Of a stretch of 64,000 bases of DNA, positions 20,270 through 30,003 are shown in pieces (position 1 is the first letter of the stretch; each line of letters begins with the position of its first letter). The stretch comes from DASYLJ01 sp964404165 (GTDB lineage Bacteria; Desulfobacterota; Binatia; DP-6): contig CAYOIZ010000031.1 in NCBI GenBank assembly GCA_964404165.1, positions 12,765-76,764 on the forward strand, written 5' to 3'. The notes under the pieces were generated by a model. It was given only the letters and a program-made list of their open reading frames with translations. It was not told where the DNA came from and searched no databases. Both the position numbers and the translations under genes were made by a program.

Positions 20270-22180
20270 CTAGTTCATGTAGCCGAGCGCCTTCAGGCGC
20301 TTGCTCATCTCGTCGTCGATCTGGGCCTCGGACGCCGAGGCCTGGTGCTTCGCGGCCCAGTCACGCACCTCGGTGAGCCGGCCCTCGAGCGCCTTCGCCA
20401 GCGCCGGGTCCTTCGACATCAGATCGTCGTGCTCGTGGAAATCGGTCTTGAGGTCGTAGAGCTCGCGGCGGGATTCCTCACCCTTCGACATCTCGATGAG
20501 CTTCTGCTGATCGTCGATGACGCCGCGCGCCTGGCCGTACTTGTAGAGCAGCTCGCTGTACGCCTGCGGCGCGCGCGTCTCCGCGGCGCCCTTCGCCAGC
20601 GAGACGAGGCTCGTGCCGGCCGCGGTGGGCTTCGGTGGGGCGCCCACCAGGTCGAGCACCGTCGGCAGGATGTCGACGCTCATCACCGTCTGGTCGACGC
20701 GCGTGCCGCCGGGCAGTGCCGGGGGGTAGCGCAGGATCAGCGGGACGTTGATCAGCTCGTTGTAGATCGACTGCCCGTGGCCCCAGTTCTCGTGATCGTA
20801 GAACTCCTCGCCGTGGTCGGCGACGACGATGACGATGGTGTTGTCGAGGACGCCGTCGGCCTTGAGCTTGGCAATGATCTTCCCGAACACCATGTCGGCG
20901 AACAGGATGTCGCCGTCGTAGCGCGCCACCATGTCGTCGAGCTGCGGCTTCGAGATGGCCTGGCCCTTCTCGAAGAAGAAGTAGCTCTTCTTCGGGTACG
21001 CCTTCATCGGCGGGATCGACTTGTCGGGCACGAACTTGTCGTACGGCGGCGGCGGATCGTACGGGTGATGCGGGCTCATCATGTGCAGGTGCATGTAGAA
21101 GGGCTTGTCCTTGTGCGCGTCGAGCCAGCGGAAGGCCTCGGCGCTGATGACCTCGTCGCGCGCCGTGGTCGAAAGATCGCCCTGGATGATCTTCTTCACG
21201 CGGTTGTAGACGCGCTGGCGGTCGCCCATCGCCTTGCTGACGCGCTTGAGCGCCGTCATCACCAGCGTGACGCGCGCGAAGCGCTCGTCGTAGATCGAGT
21301 AGAAGTAGTCGACGCCCTTGTCGAAGCCGTAGTCGGGGGTGATCCACGGGTTACCGCTGAACACGGCGGTCGCATAGCCCTGCGCGTGCAGCAGCTGCGT
21401 CAGCAGCACCTCCGACTCCGGCAGCTTCTGCTGCTCGAGGTAGGTCTGGTGCATGCTCGGGTAGTGCGACGTCAGCATCGATGCCATCGCCGGCTTGGTC
21501 CAGCTCGACTGCGAGAACGCCCGCGTGAACAGCACCGACTCCTTTGCGAAGGCGTCGATGTTCGGGCTCGTGGGTCGCTCGTAGCCGTAGGCACCCAGAT
21601 GGTCGGCGCGCAGCGTGTCGATCAGGACGAGGACGACGTTCGGACGATTGGCCCCCGCCGCGACCGTGGCCGCCGGCGTCGCCGTCCCACCCTTGTGGGT
21701 TCCACCGAGCACCGCCTGGTAGCTCCCCGCGACGAAGAGCAGCAGCGCCAGCACGCCGACCCACGCCGGAACGCGACGGAGCAGGCGTCTCGCCGGCAGC
21801 ACGCAGAGGAGCGCCAGCACCGCGACGCCGAGCACCACCCAGAGGCGCCAGGGCGAGAGCGGCGACAGCATGCGCAGGCCGACCTCCTGCGCCAGGATGG
21901 CTCCGGCCCCGGCGAACATGAGCGCCCGGACCCAGGCCACGCCGGCCTCGGGATCGCGACGTCGGACCAGCCAGACCAGGCCCACCAGAACCCCCGCTCC
22001 GAGCAGCGACGGCACCATGTAGACGGCCACCAGCCACCCGATGCCGGCCCAGGTCAGACTGCCGGCGTTGAGCGCGGCGATCTGTGCGAGGTCGATCAGG
22101 ATGAAGAGACCACCCACGACGAGGGCGGTGCGCAGGGTCTCTGCCACCAGCCACCCAACCCCCCGGCTCCCTGCACTCAT
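20270..22180 (-). CDS. Membrane-anchored sulfatase-fold (alkaline phosphatase superfamily) protein
   Basis: A 636-residue protein with about five N-terminal membrane helices (residues 10-165) and an extracytoplasmic sulfatase-fold domain. Metal-binding motifs are present: VVLVLIDTLRADHLG (first Asp), HHPYDPP and ADHGEEFYDH. The C-x-P-x-R motif that becomes formylglycine in true sulfatases is missing; at that place it reads SSWTKPAMAS, so a Ser or Thr is the likely nucleophile. Transfer or hydrolysis of a phosphate-type group (phosphoglycerol or phosphoethanolamine transferase-like) is therefore as likely as sulfatase activity. First gene of the run with ACP, SDR and ligase. Confidence 0.85.
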   Translation of the reverse strand: MSAGSRGVGWLVAETLRTALVVGGLFILIDLAQIAALNAGSLTWAGIGWLVAVYMVPSLLGAGVLVGLVWLVRRRDPEAGVAWVRALMFAGAGAILAQEVGLRMLSPLSPWRLWVVLGVAVLALLCVLPARRLLRRVPAWVGVLALLLFVAGSYQAVLGGTHKGGTATPAATVAAGANRPNVVLVLIDTLRADHLGAYGYERPTSPNIDAFAKESVLFTRAFSQSSWTKPAMASMLTSHYPSMHQTYLEQQKLPESEVLLTQLLHAQGYATAVFSGNPWITPDYGFDKGVDYFYSIYDERFARVTLVMTALKRVSKAMGDRQRVYNRVKKIIQGDLSTTARDEVISAEAFRWLDAHKDKPFYMHLHMMSPHHPYDPPPPYDKFVPDKSIPPMKAYPKKSYFFFEKGQAISKPQLDDMVARYDGDILFADMVFGKIIAKLKADGVLDNTIVIVVADHGEEFYDHENWGHGQSIYNELINVPLILRYPPALPGGTRVDQTVMSVDILPTVLDLVGAPPKPTAAGTSLVSLAKGAAETRAPQAYSELLYKYGQARGVIDDQQKLIEMSKGEESRRELYDLKTDFHEHDDLMSKDPALAKALEGRLTEVRDWAAKHQASASEAQIDDEMSKRLKALGYMN

Positions 22181-22210
22181 CGGGTCATTCCTAGCGGTCT
22201 CTGTGTCGGC

Positions 22211-22600
22211 TCACAAACCATCGGGGTCCACACCGCGGGGGTAGACGCGAAGGCTCGTCCACTGCTTCAGCAGGACCTTCCCCGGCGCGAATCCCTTGGG
22301 TTTTCGCACATCCGAGACCTTGCACACATGCACTTCGACCTTGCCGCCGCCGCCCCGGCCCTTCGAGTGCCATGCGGCCAGCTCTGCGGCCCGCGCGACC
22401 ACCGCCGGCGGCAGCTCCGGGAGGGCGTCGGGATTGCGCACGAGGACGTGGCTGCCGGAGAAGCCGGCGACGTGCAGCCACAGGTCGTCGGGGGCGCCGA
22501 CCTCGAACGTCAGGCGGTCGTTCTCGACGTCGCCCTTGCCGACGAGAACCTCGAACCCGTCCACGGGGACGGTCTTGTAGGGCCTGCCCTTGCTCGCCAC
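22211..22600 (-). CDS. Stand-alone NFACT-R (DUF814) domain protein
   Basis: A 129-residue protein matching the NFACT-R domain: FEVLVGKGDVEND, then DDLWLHVAGFSGSHVLV and a basic end. In large NFACT proteins (RqcH/NEMF) this domain contacts RNA and tRNA on stalled ribosomes; stand-alone copies are widespread but poorly characterised. It has no membrane segment. It lies alone between the sulfatase-like gene and the histidine kinase, on the same strand. Confidence 0.88.
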   Translation of the reverse strand: MASKGRPYKTVPVDGFEVLVGKGDVENDRLTFEVGAPDDLWLHVAGFSGSHVLVRNPDALPELPPAVVARAAELAAWHSKGRGGGGKVEVHVCKVSDVRKPKGFAPGKVLLKQWTSLRVYPRGVDPDGL

Positions 22601-22636
22601 TCAGGCGCCGTTCACTACGAACCCCCGATGCGGCGG

Positions 22637-25132
22637 TCAAGCCGATCGCGCCGTGGGCGTGGCGGCGTCGCCGAGCGGGATGGAGAGCGTGATGCGCACG
22701 CCCTCCCGCGGCCGTGAGCGGATCTCGATGCGGCCGTTGAAGTGCGCCACCCGTTCGCGCATGCCGAGCAGGCCGACGCCGCCGAGGGCGGGCGTGCGGC
22801 GAAAGCGCTCGACGTCGAAGCCGACGCCGTCGTCCGCGATCGCGAGCGACACCAGATCGGCGGTGACCGTCAGCTCCACGGCGACGTGCGCCGCGTGGGC
22901 GTGGTTGGCGACGTTGGTGAGCGCCTCCTGCGTGACACGGTAGAGCGCCACCTCGAGCGGCGGCGGCAGGCGCGTCTCCGCCGGCGGCGTGCGCAATGCC
23001 ACCGGGATGCCGGTGCGGAGCGTGAACTTCTCGGCGAGGAACTGCAGCGTCGGCACCAGCCCGAAGTCGTCGAGCATCGACGGCCGCAGGATCTGCGACA
23101 TCGTGCGCACCTCCGCCACCAGCTCGGTCACCTGGTCGCGCACCTCGCGCAGGCGCGCCCGCAACGCCACGGCGTCGAGCTGGCCGTCGCGCTCGAGCAG
23201 ACCGAGGTCCATCTTGATGGCCGTGAGCATCTGGCCGACGCCGTCGTGCAGCTCGCGCGACAGCTGGCGCTGACTCTCCTCCTGCAACTGGACGCGCATC
23301 TGCGACAGCTTCCGCAGCTCCACCTCGTGCCGGCGCGCGGTCTCGAACAGGCTGGCGTTGGCGAGCGCCGCGGCCGCCTGGCTGGCGAGCGCGCCCGCCA
23401 GCTCGAGGTCGGCAGCGGCAAGCACACGGTCACAACGCGCCAGCACGACACCCTGGAGATGTCCCTTGTAGACGAGCGGCAGGGAGAGCGTGGCCGCGCG
23501 ACCCAGCCGATCGGCCACCGACGGCGGCACCGACGCGGGCAGCGTGGCCAGCACGGAGGCCTTCGGCGACGACGGCACCAGCGCCGCCAGGTCGATCGGC
23601 GCGCCGAGATCGAAGCGCGCGCCGGCGCGGCCCTCCTCGACGCCGTAGCCGTCGACGACGTCGTCGAGCTCGGGCGGATACCAGAGCAGGACGAGGCGCG
23701 GCAGCGCGAGCGTCGCCAGCGTCGACTCGGCGACGCGTGCCAGCACGTCGTCGATCTCGAGCGTCGAGGTCGTGGTCCGCGTCAGATCGTAGAGTGCCGT
23801 GATACCGCGCGTGGCCTCGGCGATGCGCCGTTCGAGCTCGGCGCTGTGGCGCTCGAGCGCGCCGCGCGCCGCTTCGAGGCGCGCCGTCATGCGGTTGAAC
23901 GCCGTCGCCAGCTCGCCCACTTCGTCGTTGGTGCGCACCGGGACCCGGTCCCACGGGCCCTCCGGGCGCTGCGCGATGGTGGTCGCCATGCGGGTCACGA
24001 CCTCGATCGGCCGCGTCAGCCGGCGCGAGAGCAGGAAGCCCTGCAGGAGGGCGATCGCCAGGCTCAGGAGGACGACGGCGCCGCCGCGCCAGACCAGACG
24101 CCCGAGCTCCTGCTCGAAGTCGGCACGGTCGGTGACGGAGACGACGCGGAGCCCGTCGTGTCCCACCGGCGCGAACGCGACGATACGCTGGCGGTAGACG
24201 CGGTCGACGGCGTGGCTCGCGTCGCCGCCGAGGATCTCGGCCGTCAGCTCGGGACGGAAGCCCTGCTCGTCGAGCCTGCGCAGCGGCTCGGAGCCGGCCA
24301 CGACGCGCCCGTCGGCGTCCACCAGTAAGGCCTCGCCGTCCGGTCCGAGCTCCATGCGGCGCGCGACGTCCTGCCACCACGCACGGTCGCCGCCGACGGT
24401 CGGACCGATCGTCGTCAGCTCGGCCGCCAGCACGCGCGTCTCCGCCAGCACGCGGCGGCCCACCTCTTCCTCGAGCGTGCGCTCGGCGCGGCTGTAGGCG
24501 ATCGTGCCGAGCAGCAGCACCGCCGTCAGCGTCAGGATGAGCGAGCCGGCGAACACCTTCTGCGACAAGGGGATGCGACGACCCGCCGGCGGGGCCAGCC
24601 CGCGCAGGGTGCCGAGGCGATGCAGCAGCGGCTCGAGCCGTGCCTCGAGGTAGAGGAACGCGAACAGCGCACCGACGAGCCCGGTGACGACGCCGAGCGC
24701 CATCACCTTCACGACCTCGACCGCGGGCAGCTGTGCGAAGAGCCGGAGCTGGAGCGCACCGATGGCGTAGCCGATGAGCGAGCCCAGCAGCAGGATGCCG
24801 GCCACACGCACCGGATAATCGAGCAGCGTGCGCTCGAGCGCCGCCAGCTCGCCCGCATCGGGCGTTCCGCCGCCCGCGAAGGTGCGATCCCAGCGCTCCG
24901 TCAGCCCGCGCAGCCAGAGCATCGGGAACAGCACCGGCGCCATGATCGCCGTCACCGGGACTTCCCAGAGGTAGCAGATGTAGACCCAGCGCAGCTGTCG
25001 CTCGTCGAGCAACCAGGCGAACAGCGAATACGGCATCCCGAGCAGCCACCAGGTGGCCATTGCCACCAGGCCGACCGTCAGGACGGCGCGACGGAACTGG
25101 GCCGGATGCGGATGGAGGTCCGAGCCGGCCAC
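22637..25132 (-). CDS. Sensor histidine kinase (NarX-like, HAMP-GAF-HisKA_3)
   Basis: An 831-residue membrane kinase. The N-terminal half has several hydrophobic helices (residues 15-155) and a further pair flanking an extracytoplasmic sensor region (about 195-360). A HAMP linker follows near residues 365-430, then a GAF-like domain (about 450-600), a HisKA_3 box ELHDGVGQM with the phosphoacceptor His near 629, and a HATPase_c end (DDGVGFD, GVGLLGMRERV). This kinase type pairs with NarL/LuxR-type response regulators, but none is encoded in the window, so it is an orphan here. Signal unknown. Confidence 0.93.
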   Translation of the reverse strand: MAGSDLHPHPAQFRRAVLTVGLVAMATWWLLGMPYSLFAWLLDERQLRWVYICYLWEVPVTAIMAPVLFPMLWLRGLTERWDRTFAGGGTPDAGELAALERTLLDYPVRVAGILLLGSLIGYAIGALQLRLFAQLPAVEVVKVMALGVVTGLVGALFAFLYLEARLEPLLHRLGTLRGLAPPAGRRIPLSQKVFAGSLILTLTAVLLLGTIAYSRAERTLEEEVGRRVLAETRVLAAELTTIGPTVGGDRAWWQDVARRMELGPDGEALLVDADGRVVAGSEPLRRLDEQGFRPELTAEILGGDASHAVDRVYRQRIVAFAPVGHDGLRVVSVTDRADFEQELGRLVWRGGAVVLLSLAIALLQGFLLSRRLTRPIEVVTRMATTIAQRPEGPWDRVPVRTNDEVGELATAFNRMTARLEAARGALERHSAELERRIAEATRGITALYDLTRTTTSTLEIDDVLARVAESTLATLALPRLVLLWYPPELDDVVDGYGVEEGRAGARFDLGAPIDLAALVPSSPKASVLATLPASVPPSVADRLGRAATLSLPLVYKGHLQGVVLARCDRVLAAADLELAGALASQAAAALANASLFETARRHEVELRKLSQMRVQLQEESQRQLSRELHDGVGQMLTAIKMDLGLLERDGQLDAVALRARLREVRDQVTELVAEVRTMSQILRPSMLDDFGLVPTLQFLAEKFTLRTGIPVALRTPPAETRLPPPLEVALYRVTQEALTNVANHAHAAHVAVELTVTADLVSLAIADDGVGFDVERFRRTPALGGVGLLGMRERVAHFNGRIEIRSRPREGVRITLSIPLGDAATPTARSA

Positions 25133-25138
25133 GGGTGC

Positions 25139-26533
25139 CTACCGGGCGATTCCGCGTCGTCGATCGCTGCGGAGCCGCGATCGCTCGCGCACCAGGGGCT
25201 CCAGCTCGTCCATCGCCGACTGCACCTCGGCCTGCTGGCGACTGCCCTTCTCGAGCAGCGGCTCGGCACGCTCGAAGTGGCTGTAGGCCTGCTCGAGATC
25301 GCCGCGCTGCCGCGCCGCCAGCGCCAGGTGATAGAAGCCCTGCCCCTCCTCGCCCTTGCGGCCGAGCGCCAGGCCCATCAGGCGCTGCGCCTCGTCGAGA
25401 TCGGGATCGAGCCGGATGGCCCGCTGCAGCTCGGTCAGTGCGCGGGCGTTGTCGCCGGTCTCGGTGAGCGCCTTGGCGAGCTCCATGTGGGAGTAGGCGT
25501 CGTCGGGATTCGACGCCAGGTAGCGCGTCAGGGCCTCGGCGCCCTCCTTCGGGCGCTTCATCTGGATGTAGACGGTGCCGAGCGGCCGATCGACCTGCGC
25601 CCCCATCCCGAGCCCGCGCGCCTGCTCGAGCGCGGCGCGTGCCGAGTCCATCTTGCCGACGGTCTGGTAGACGCGGCCGAGGAGGAACTGGCGTTCGGCG
25701 CTCTTCGGCTGCTCCTTGGCCAGGCGCTCGTAGCGCTCGATCACCACCAGCGTCGGCTCGTTGATGGCGTCGGACACCGCGCGCACCTCGGAGAGGTCGT
25801 CGCTGGCGGCGGGCCGTCCCTTGGGCGTGGGGATCTTCTGCGCGTTGATGACGCTGTCGACGTGCGCGACGCGGTCCTGGGTGACCGGATGGCTCAACAT
25901 GTACGCCGGCACGCCGGCCGGATTGAGCTGCTGCTCGACCAGGAGCTGCTTGAAGAACGAGCCGAGCGCGTGCGGGTCGTAGCCCGACTGGCTGGCGATG
26001 CGCAGCCCGAGGAAGTCGGCCTCCTGCTCGAAGTCGCGCGAGAACTTGAGCTGCGCCGTCTGCGCGGCGGCCATCCCGGCGGCGCCGAGGACCGGGTTGA
26101 TCAGGGCGAGCAGCATGCCGGCCAGGGCCGCGGCGCTCCACAGCTGCCCCGCCGTCTGCTGGCGCGAGATGTGGTGCGCGTGCACGTGCGAGATCTCGTG
26201 GCCGAGCACCCCGACCAGCTCGTCGTCGGTCTTGGTCTTCGCGAGCAGCCCGGTGAAGACGAAGACGTAGCCACCGGGCACCGCGAACGCGTTCAGCGCC
26301 GGGTGCGCCACCACGAAGAACCGGTAGTCGAACTCCTGCGGGCCGAGGGACGCCACCAGCTTCTGGCCGAGCCGGTTCACGTACTCGGTGAGGGCGGGAT
26401 CGTCGACCAGCGGCAGCTGCGAGCGCGCCTCGAGGAAGAAGCGCCGCCCGAGCTCACGCTCGCTGCCGTCGGCGAACGAGGCGGTGGGGAGGGCCAGCAG
26501 CGTGGCCAGCAACAGCGCCAGCGCCCGCTTCAT
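25139..26533 (-). CDS. M48 metalloprotease with TPR repeats (BepA-like)
   Basis: A 464-residue periplasmic protein with a signal peptide (residues 1-21). The zinc site is GHEISHVHAH (His112, Glu113, His116) with a third ligand Glu171 in EQEADFLGL. The C-terminal half (about 250-460) has TPR repeats, as in BepA/YfgC, which degrades and helps assemble outer-membrane proteins. The start overlaps hemB by 4 nt, so it is in the haem operon although its job is not haem related. Confidence 0.92.
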   Translation of the reverse strand: MKRALALLLATLLALPTASFADGSERELGRRFFLEARSQLPLVDDPALTEYVNRLGQKLVASLGPQEFDYRFFVVAHPALNAFAVPGGYVFVFTGLLAKTKTDDELVGVLGHEISHVHAHHISRQQTAGQLWSAAALAGMLLALINPVLGAAGMAAAQTAQLKFSRDFEQEADFLGLRIASQSGYDPHALGSFFKQLLVEQQLNPAGVPAYMLSHPVTQDRVAHVDSVINAQKIPTPKGRPAASDDLSEVRAVSDAINEPTLVVIERYERLAKEQPKSAERQFLLGRVYQTVGKMDSARAALEQARGLGMGAQVDRPLGTVYIQMKRPKEGAEALTRYLASNPDDAYSHMELAKALTETGDNARALTELQRAIRLDPDLDEAQRLMGLALGRKGEEGQGFYHLALAARQRGDLEQAYSHFERAEPLLEKGSRQQAEVQSAMDELEPLVRERSRLRSDRRRGIAR

Positions 26534-27513
26534 GCACGGCGCCCCAGCCGCGGCGCGACGTCACGCGCGAAGTACGTGATGATGACGTCGGCGCCGGCGC
26601 GGTGGATGGCGAGCAGGGTCTCGTCGACGACGCGCTCCTCGTCGATCCAGCCCTGCGCCGCGGCCGCCTTCACCATCGAGAACTCGCCGCTCACCTGGTA
26701 GGCGGCGACGGGGTAGCCGAAGCGATCCTTCACGCGCCGGATGAGGTCGAGGTATGGGCCCGCCGGCTTCACCATGACGATGTCGGCGCCCTCCTCGATG
26801 TCGAGCGCGACCTCGCGCAGCGCCTCGTCGCCGTTGGCGGCGTCCATCTGATAGCTGCGCCGGTCGCCGAACGCGGGCGTGGACTCGGCCGCTTCGCGGA
26901 ACGGCCCGTAGAGCCCGGACGCGAACTTCGCCGAGTAGGCCATGATGGGCAGATTGGCGAAGCTGGCCTCGTCGAGGACGCGACGGATGGCGCCGACGCG
27001 CCCGTCCATCATGTCGGACGGCGCCACCATGTCGGCGCCGGCCCGCGCGTGCGCGAGCGCCTCCTCGGCGAGGATGGCGAGCGTGGGATCGTTGTCGACG
27101 TCGCCGTCGCGCAGGACGCCGCAGTGGCCGTGGTCGGTGTACTCGCACAGACAGACGTCGGTGATGAGCAGCAGACCGGGCGCGGCGCGCCGGATGGCCT
27201 CGAGGGCGCGCGGGATGATGCCGTCGGGATCGATCGCGCCCGTGCCGGTGGAGTCCTTCACCGGCGGGATGCCGAACAACAGCACTGCCGGCACGCCGAG
27301 ATCGACCAGGCGGCGGCACTCCTCGGCGGTCCGGTCGACGGAGAGCTGTGCGATGCCCGGCATGGCCGCGATCGGCTTCTCCACGCGCGAGCCGGGCACC
27401 ACGAAGAGCGGCTGCACCAGCTGATCGGCCGACAGACGCGTCTCGCGGACCAGTCGGCGAAGCGCCTCACGCTGCCGGAGCCGCCGGGGGCGGTACGCCG
27501 GGAAACGGCTCAT
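26530..27513 (-). CDS. hemB: Porphobilinogen synthase (ALA dehydratase)
   Basis: Condenses two 5-aminolevulinate molecules to porphobilinogen. 327 residues. The Cys-rich metal site DVCLCEYTDHGHCG is complete, indicating a zinc-dependent enzyme. Schiff-base lysines are in AYSAKFASG and VMVKPAGPY. The ATG overlaps the upstream CobA-HemD fusion by 4 nt and the stop overlaps the M48 protease by 4 nt, so the genes are translationally coupled. Confidence 0.97.
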   Translation of the reverse strand: MSRFPAYRPRRLRQREALRRLVRETRLSADQLVQPLFVVPGSRVEKPIAAMPGIAQLSVDRTAEECRRLVDLGVPAVLLFGIPPVKDSTGTGAIDPDGIIPRALEAIRRAAPGLLLITDVCLCEYTDHGHCGVLRDGDVDNDPTLAILAEEALAHARAGADMVAPSDMMDGRVGAIRRVLDEASFANLPIMAYSAKFASGLYGPFREAAESTPAFGDRRSYQMDAANGDEALREVALDIEEGADIVMVKPAGPYLDLIRRVKDRFGYPVAAYQVSGEFSMVKAAAAQGWIDEERVVDETLLAIHRAGADVIITYFARDVAPRLGRRA

Positions 27514-29087
27514 CGCGCCCTCTCGCTTAGTCCATCGTCTGTGGGTTTGCAAAAATGTTTCACCAGGGCGTCGGCGAGGGCCCGGGTGGTGTAGGCGCTG
27601 GGGCAGACATGGACCGGCAGACCGCATTCGCGGGCGGCGTCGGCGGTGATGGGGCCGATGCAGGCGACCACGGTGCGACCCGACGCCGCGAGGGCGGCGA
27701 TCGCCTCGGGGCCGAGCATGGCGGCGAAGTTGCGTACGGTCGAGCTGCTGGTGAACGTGAGAGCGTCGACCGTCCCGGCGGCCACCGCCGCGCGCAGGCC
27801 GGCGACGTCGGCGTCGGGCGGCACGATCGCCTCGTAGGCGATCACCTCGTCGACGTGCGCGCCGCGCGCCGCCAGCGTCTCGGGCAGGACGACGCGCGCG
27901 CCCGCGGCACGCGGCAGCAGGATGCGCTTCCCGCGGACGTCGTCGCCGAGCGCGTCGAGCAGGCCCTCGGCACGGAACTCGCCGGGGACGATCTCCGGAT
28001 GCAGCATACGTCGCTCGAGCTCCGCCGCCGTCTCGGGACCGATGGCGGCGAGGCGCACCGACGCCAGCGTGCGCACGTCGCGCCGCTGCGCCGTGAAGCG
28101 CGTGAAGAACGCCCGGACGCCGTTGGCGCTGGTGAAGACGATCCAGTCGTAGCCGCCGGACGCCGCGACCGCCGCGTCGAAGCGGGCGGCGTCGGGCGAC
28201 GGTGCGATGGCGATGGTGGGGAACACCAGCACCTCGGCGCCCTGCGCCTCGAGCAGGCGCGCGAAGTCGCCCGACTGCTGGCGCGGTCGCGTCACGACGA
28301 TCCGTCGTCCCAGCAGCGGGCGCGACTCGAACCACGTCACCTGCTCGCGCAGGCCGACGACGGTGCCGATCACGAGCACGGCCGGCGCGCGCATCTTGGC
28401 CGCGCGCACGAGCGGGGCCAGGGTCGCCATGGTGCCGGCGACGGTGCGCTGGCTGCCGATCGTCCCCTGCTGGATCACCGCCGCGGGCGTCGCCGGATCG
28501 AGGCCATGCGCCGCGAGCCGCGCCAGTATCGTCTCGAGGTGCTTCACCGCCATCAGGAAGACGAGGGTCCCGCCCTGCTGCGCCAGCGCCTCCCACGGCA
28601 GTGGCGGCGGCCCGGGCTCGGCGTCGTCGTCGGGGCGGCAGGCCTGATGCCCGGTGACGATGGTGACGAGCTGGGTGTGATCGCGATGGGTCGCGGGAAT
28701 GCCGGCATAGGCCGGCACCGCGAGCGCCGACGTCACGCCCGGAACGACCTCGAACGGGATGCCGGCGGCGCGCAGCGCACCCGTCTCCTCGGCGCCGCGG
28801 CCGAACACGAACGGATCGCCGTTCTTGAGCCGCACCACGAGCTGGCCCGCGCGCGCGCGGGCGATCAGGACGCCTTCGATGTCGCGCTGGGCGAGGCGCG
28901 CGGGATCGTCGTGCGGGCGGCCGACGGCGATGATCTCGGCCTCGGGCCGCACGTGCTCGAGGAGCCGGCGGTGCACGAGCTCGTCGTGCACGACGACGTC
29001 GGCGGCGGCGAGCCAGCGCTGGCCGTGCACCGTCAGCAGGCCGGGATCACCCGGGCCCGCCCCCACCAGCACGACGCGGCCGCTCAT
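27510..29087 (-). CDS. cobA-hemD: Fused uroporphyrinogen-III methyltransferase / uroporphyrinogen-III synthase
   Basis: A 525-residue bifunctional protein. Residues 1-250 are SUMT (CobA): VGAGPGDPGLLT, then VVRLKNGDPFVFGRG and VVPGVTSALA. This domain makes precorrin-2 from uroporphyrinogen III. Residues 260-515 are HemD (RRIVVTRPRQQ, FTSANGVRAFF, LTFTSSSTVRNF), which closes hydroxymethylbilane to uroporphyrinogen III. The fusion places the branch point between haem and sirohaem in one polypeptide. Overlaps hemC and hemB by 4 nt each. Confidence 0.96.
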   Translation of the reverse strand: MSGRVVLVGAGPGDPGLLTVHGQRWLAAADVVVHDELVHRRLLEHVRPEAEIIAVGRPHDDPARLAQRDIEGVLIARARAGQLVVRLKNGDPFVFGRGAEETGALRAAGIPFEVVPGVTSALAVPAYAGIPATHRDHTQLVTIVTGHQACRPDDDAEPGPPPLPWEALAQQGGTLVFLMAVKHLETILARLAAHGLDPATPAAVIQQGTIGSQRTVAGTMATLAPLVRAAKMRAPAVLVIGTVVGLREQVTWFESRPLLGRRIVVTRPRQQSGDFARLLEAQGAEVLVFPTIAIAPSPDAARFDAAVAASGGYDWIVFTSANGVRAFFTRFTAQRRDVRTLASVRLAAIGPETAAELERRMLHPEIVPGEFRAEGLLDALGDDVRGKRILLPRAAGARVVLPETLAARGAHVDEVIAYEAIVPPDADVAGLRAAVAAGTVDALTFTSSSTVRNFAAMLGPEAIAALAASGRTVVACIGPITADAARECGLPVHVCPSAYTTRALADALVKHFCKPTDDGLSERAR

Positions 29088-30001
29088 CGACCGAGCAGCC
29101 TTCCGGCACCGCGCGCGAGCAGCCGCTCGGCGAGTCGCGCGCCCAGCCCCGCCGCGTCCGCGCACGACGCCTGGTCGGCGTCCTCGATGCGCTCCTGCCC
29201 GTCGACGTCGCTCACCTGCACGCGCAGCGCGACCGTCGTCCCGTCGACGCGGGCGTGCGCCGCCAGCGGCGTGTTGCAGTCGCCGCCGATGGCGACGAGG
29301 AAGCCACGCTCGGCGGCGATCTCGGTGGCGGTGACGTCGTCGTGCACCGCGGCCAGCAACGCGCAGGTGTCGGCGTCGTCGGAACGACACTCGAGAGCGA
29401 GCGCACCCTGCCCCACGGCCGGCAGCAGATCGTCGGGCGACAGCGGCCGCGCGTCGGGCTCGTCGACGCCGAGCCGCACCAGGCCGGCCGCCGCCAGGAT
29501 GAGCGCATCGACCTCGCCGTCGCGCCACTTGCGGAGCCGCGTGTCGACGTTGCCGCGCAGGAACACGATGTCGAGATCGCGGCGACGGGCGAGCAGCTGG
29601 GCGCGCCGTCGCACGCTCGCGGTGCCGACGCGGGCTCCGGGGCGCAGGCCGGCGAGGCCGCCAGGCCCGGCGCCGATCAGCACGTCGCGCGCGTCGGCCC
29701 GCGTCGGGATGGCGCCGAGGATCATGCCCGGGGCCAGCGCCGCCGGCACGTCCTTCAGCGAGTGCACCGCGAAGTCGACGGTGCCGGCGGCGAGCGCCTC
29801 CTCGATCTCCTTGACGAAGAGGCCCTTGCCGCCGGCGGGTGCGAGCGGTCCTTGCGCCAGCTGGTCGCCGGTGGTCCGGATGAGCACGAGCGGGACCGCG
29901 AGGCCCGGATGCGCGCGTTCGATCGCCGCCGCGATCATCCCGGCCTGCGCCCGCGCGAGCGGGCTCCCACGCGTCCCGAGACGCAGCGTACGCGATGCCA
30001 T
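29084..30001 (-). CDS. hemC: Hydroxymethylbilane synthase
   Basis: Polymerises four porphobilinogen units to hydroxymethylbilane. 305 residues. Motifs: RLGTRGSPLARAQA, KGLFVKEIEEAL, HSLKDVP, and the dipyrromethane cofactor Cys242 in GGDCNTPLAAHA. The ATG was chosen by the family N-terminus. It starts 2 nt after the hemA stop and overlaps the CobA-HemD gene by 4 nt. Confidence 0.97.
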   Translation of the reverse strand: MASRTLRLGTRGSPLARAQAGMIAAAIERAHPGLAVPLVLIRTTGDQLAQGPLAPAGGKGLFVKEIEEALAAGTVDFAVHSLKDVPAALAPGMILGAIPTRADARDVLIGAGPGGLAGLRPGARVGTASVRRRAQLLARRRDLDIVFLRGNVDTRLRKWRDGEVDALILAAAGLVRLGVDEPDARPLSPDDLLPAVGQGALALECRSDDADTCALLAAVHDDVTATEIAAERGFLVAIGGDCNTPLAAHARVDGTTVALRVQVSDVDGQERIEDADQASCADAAGLGARLAERLLARGAGRLLGR

Positions 30002-30003
30002 CG

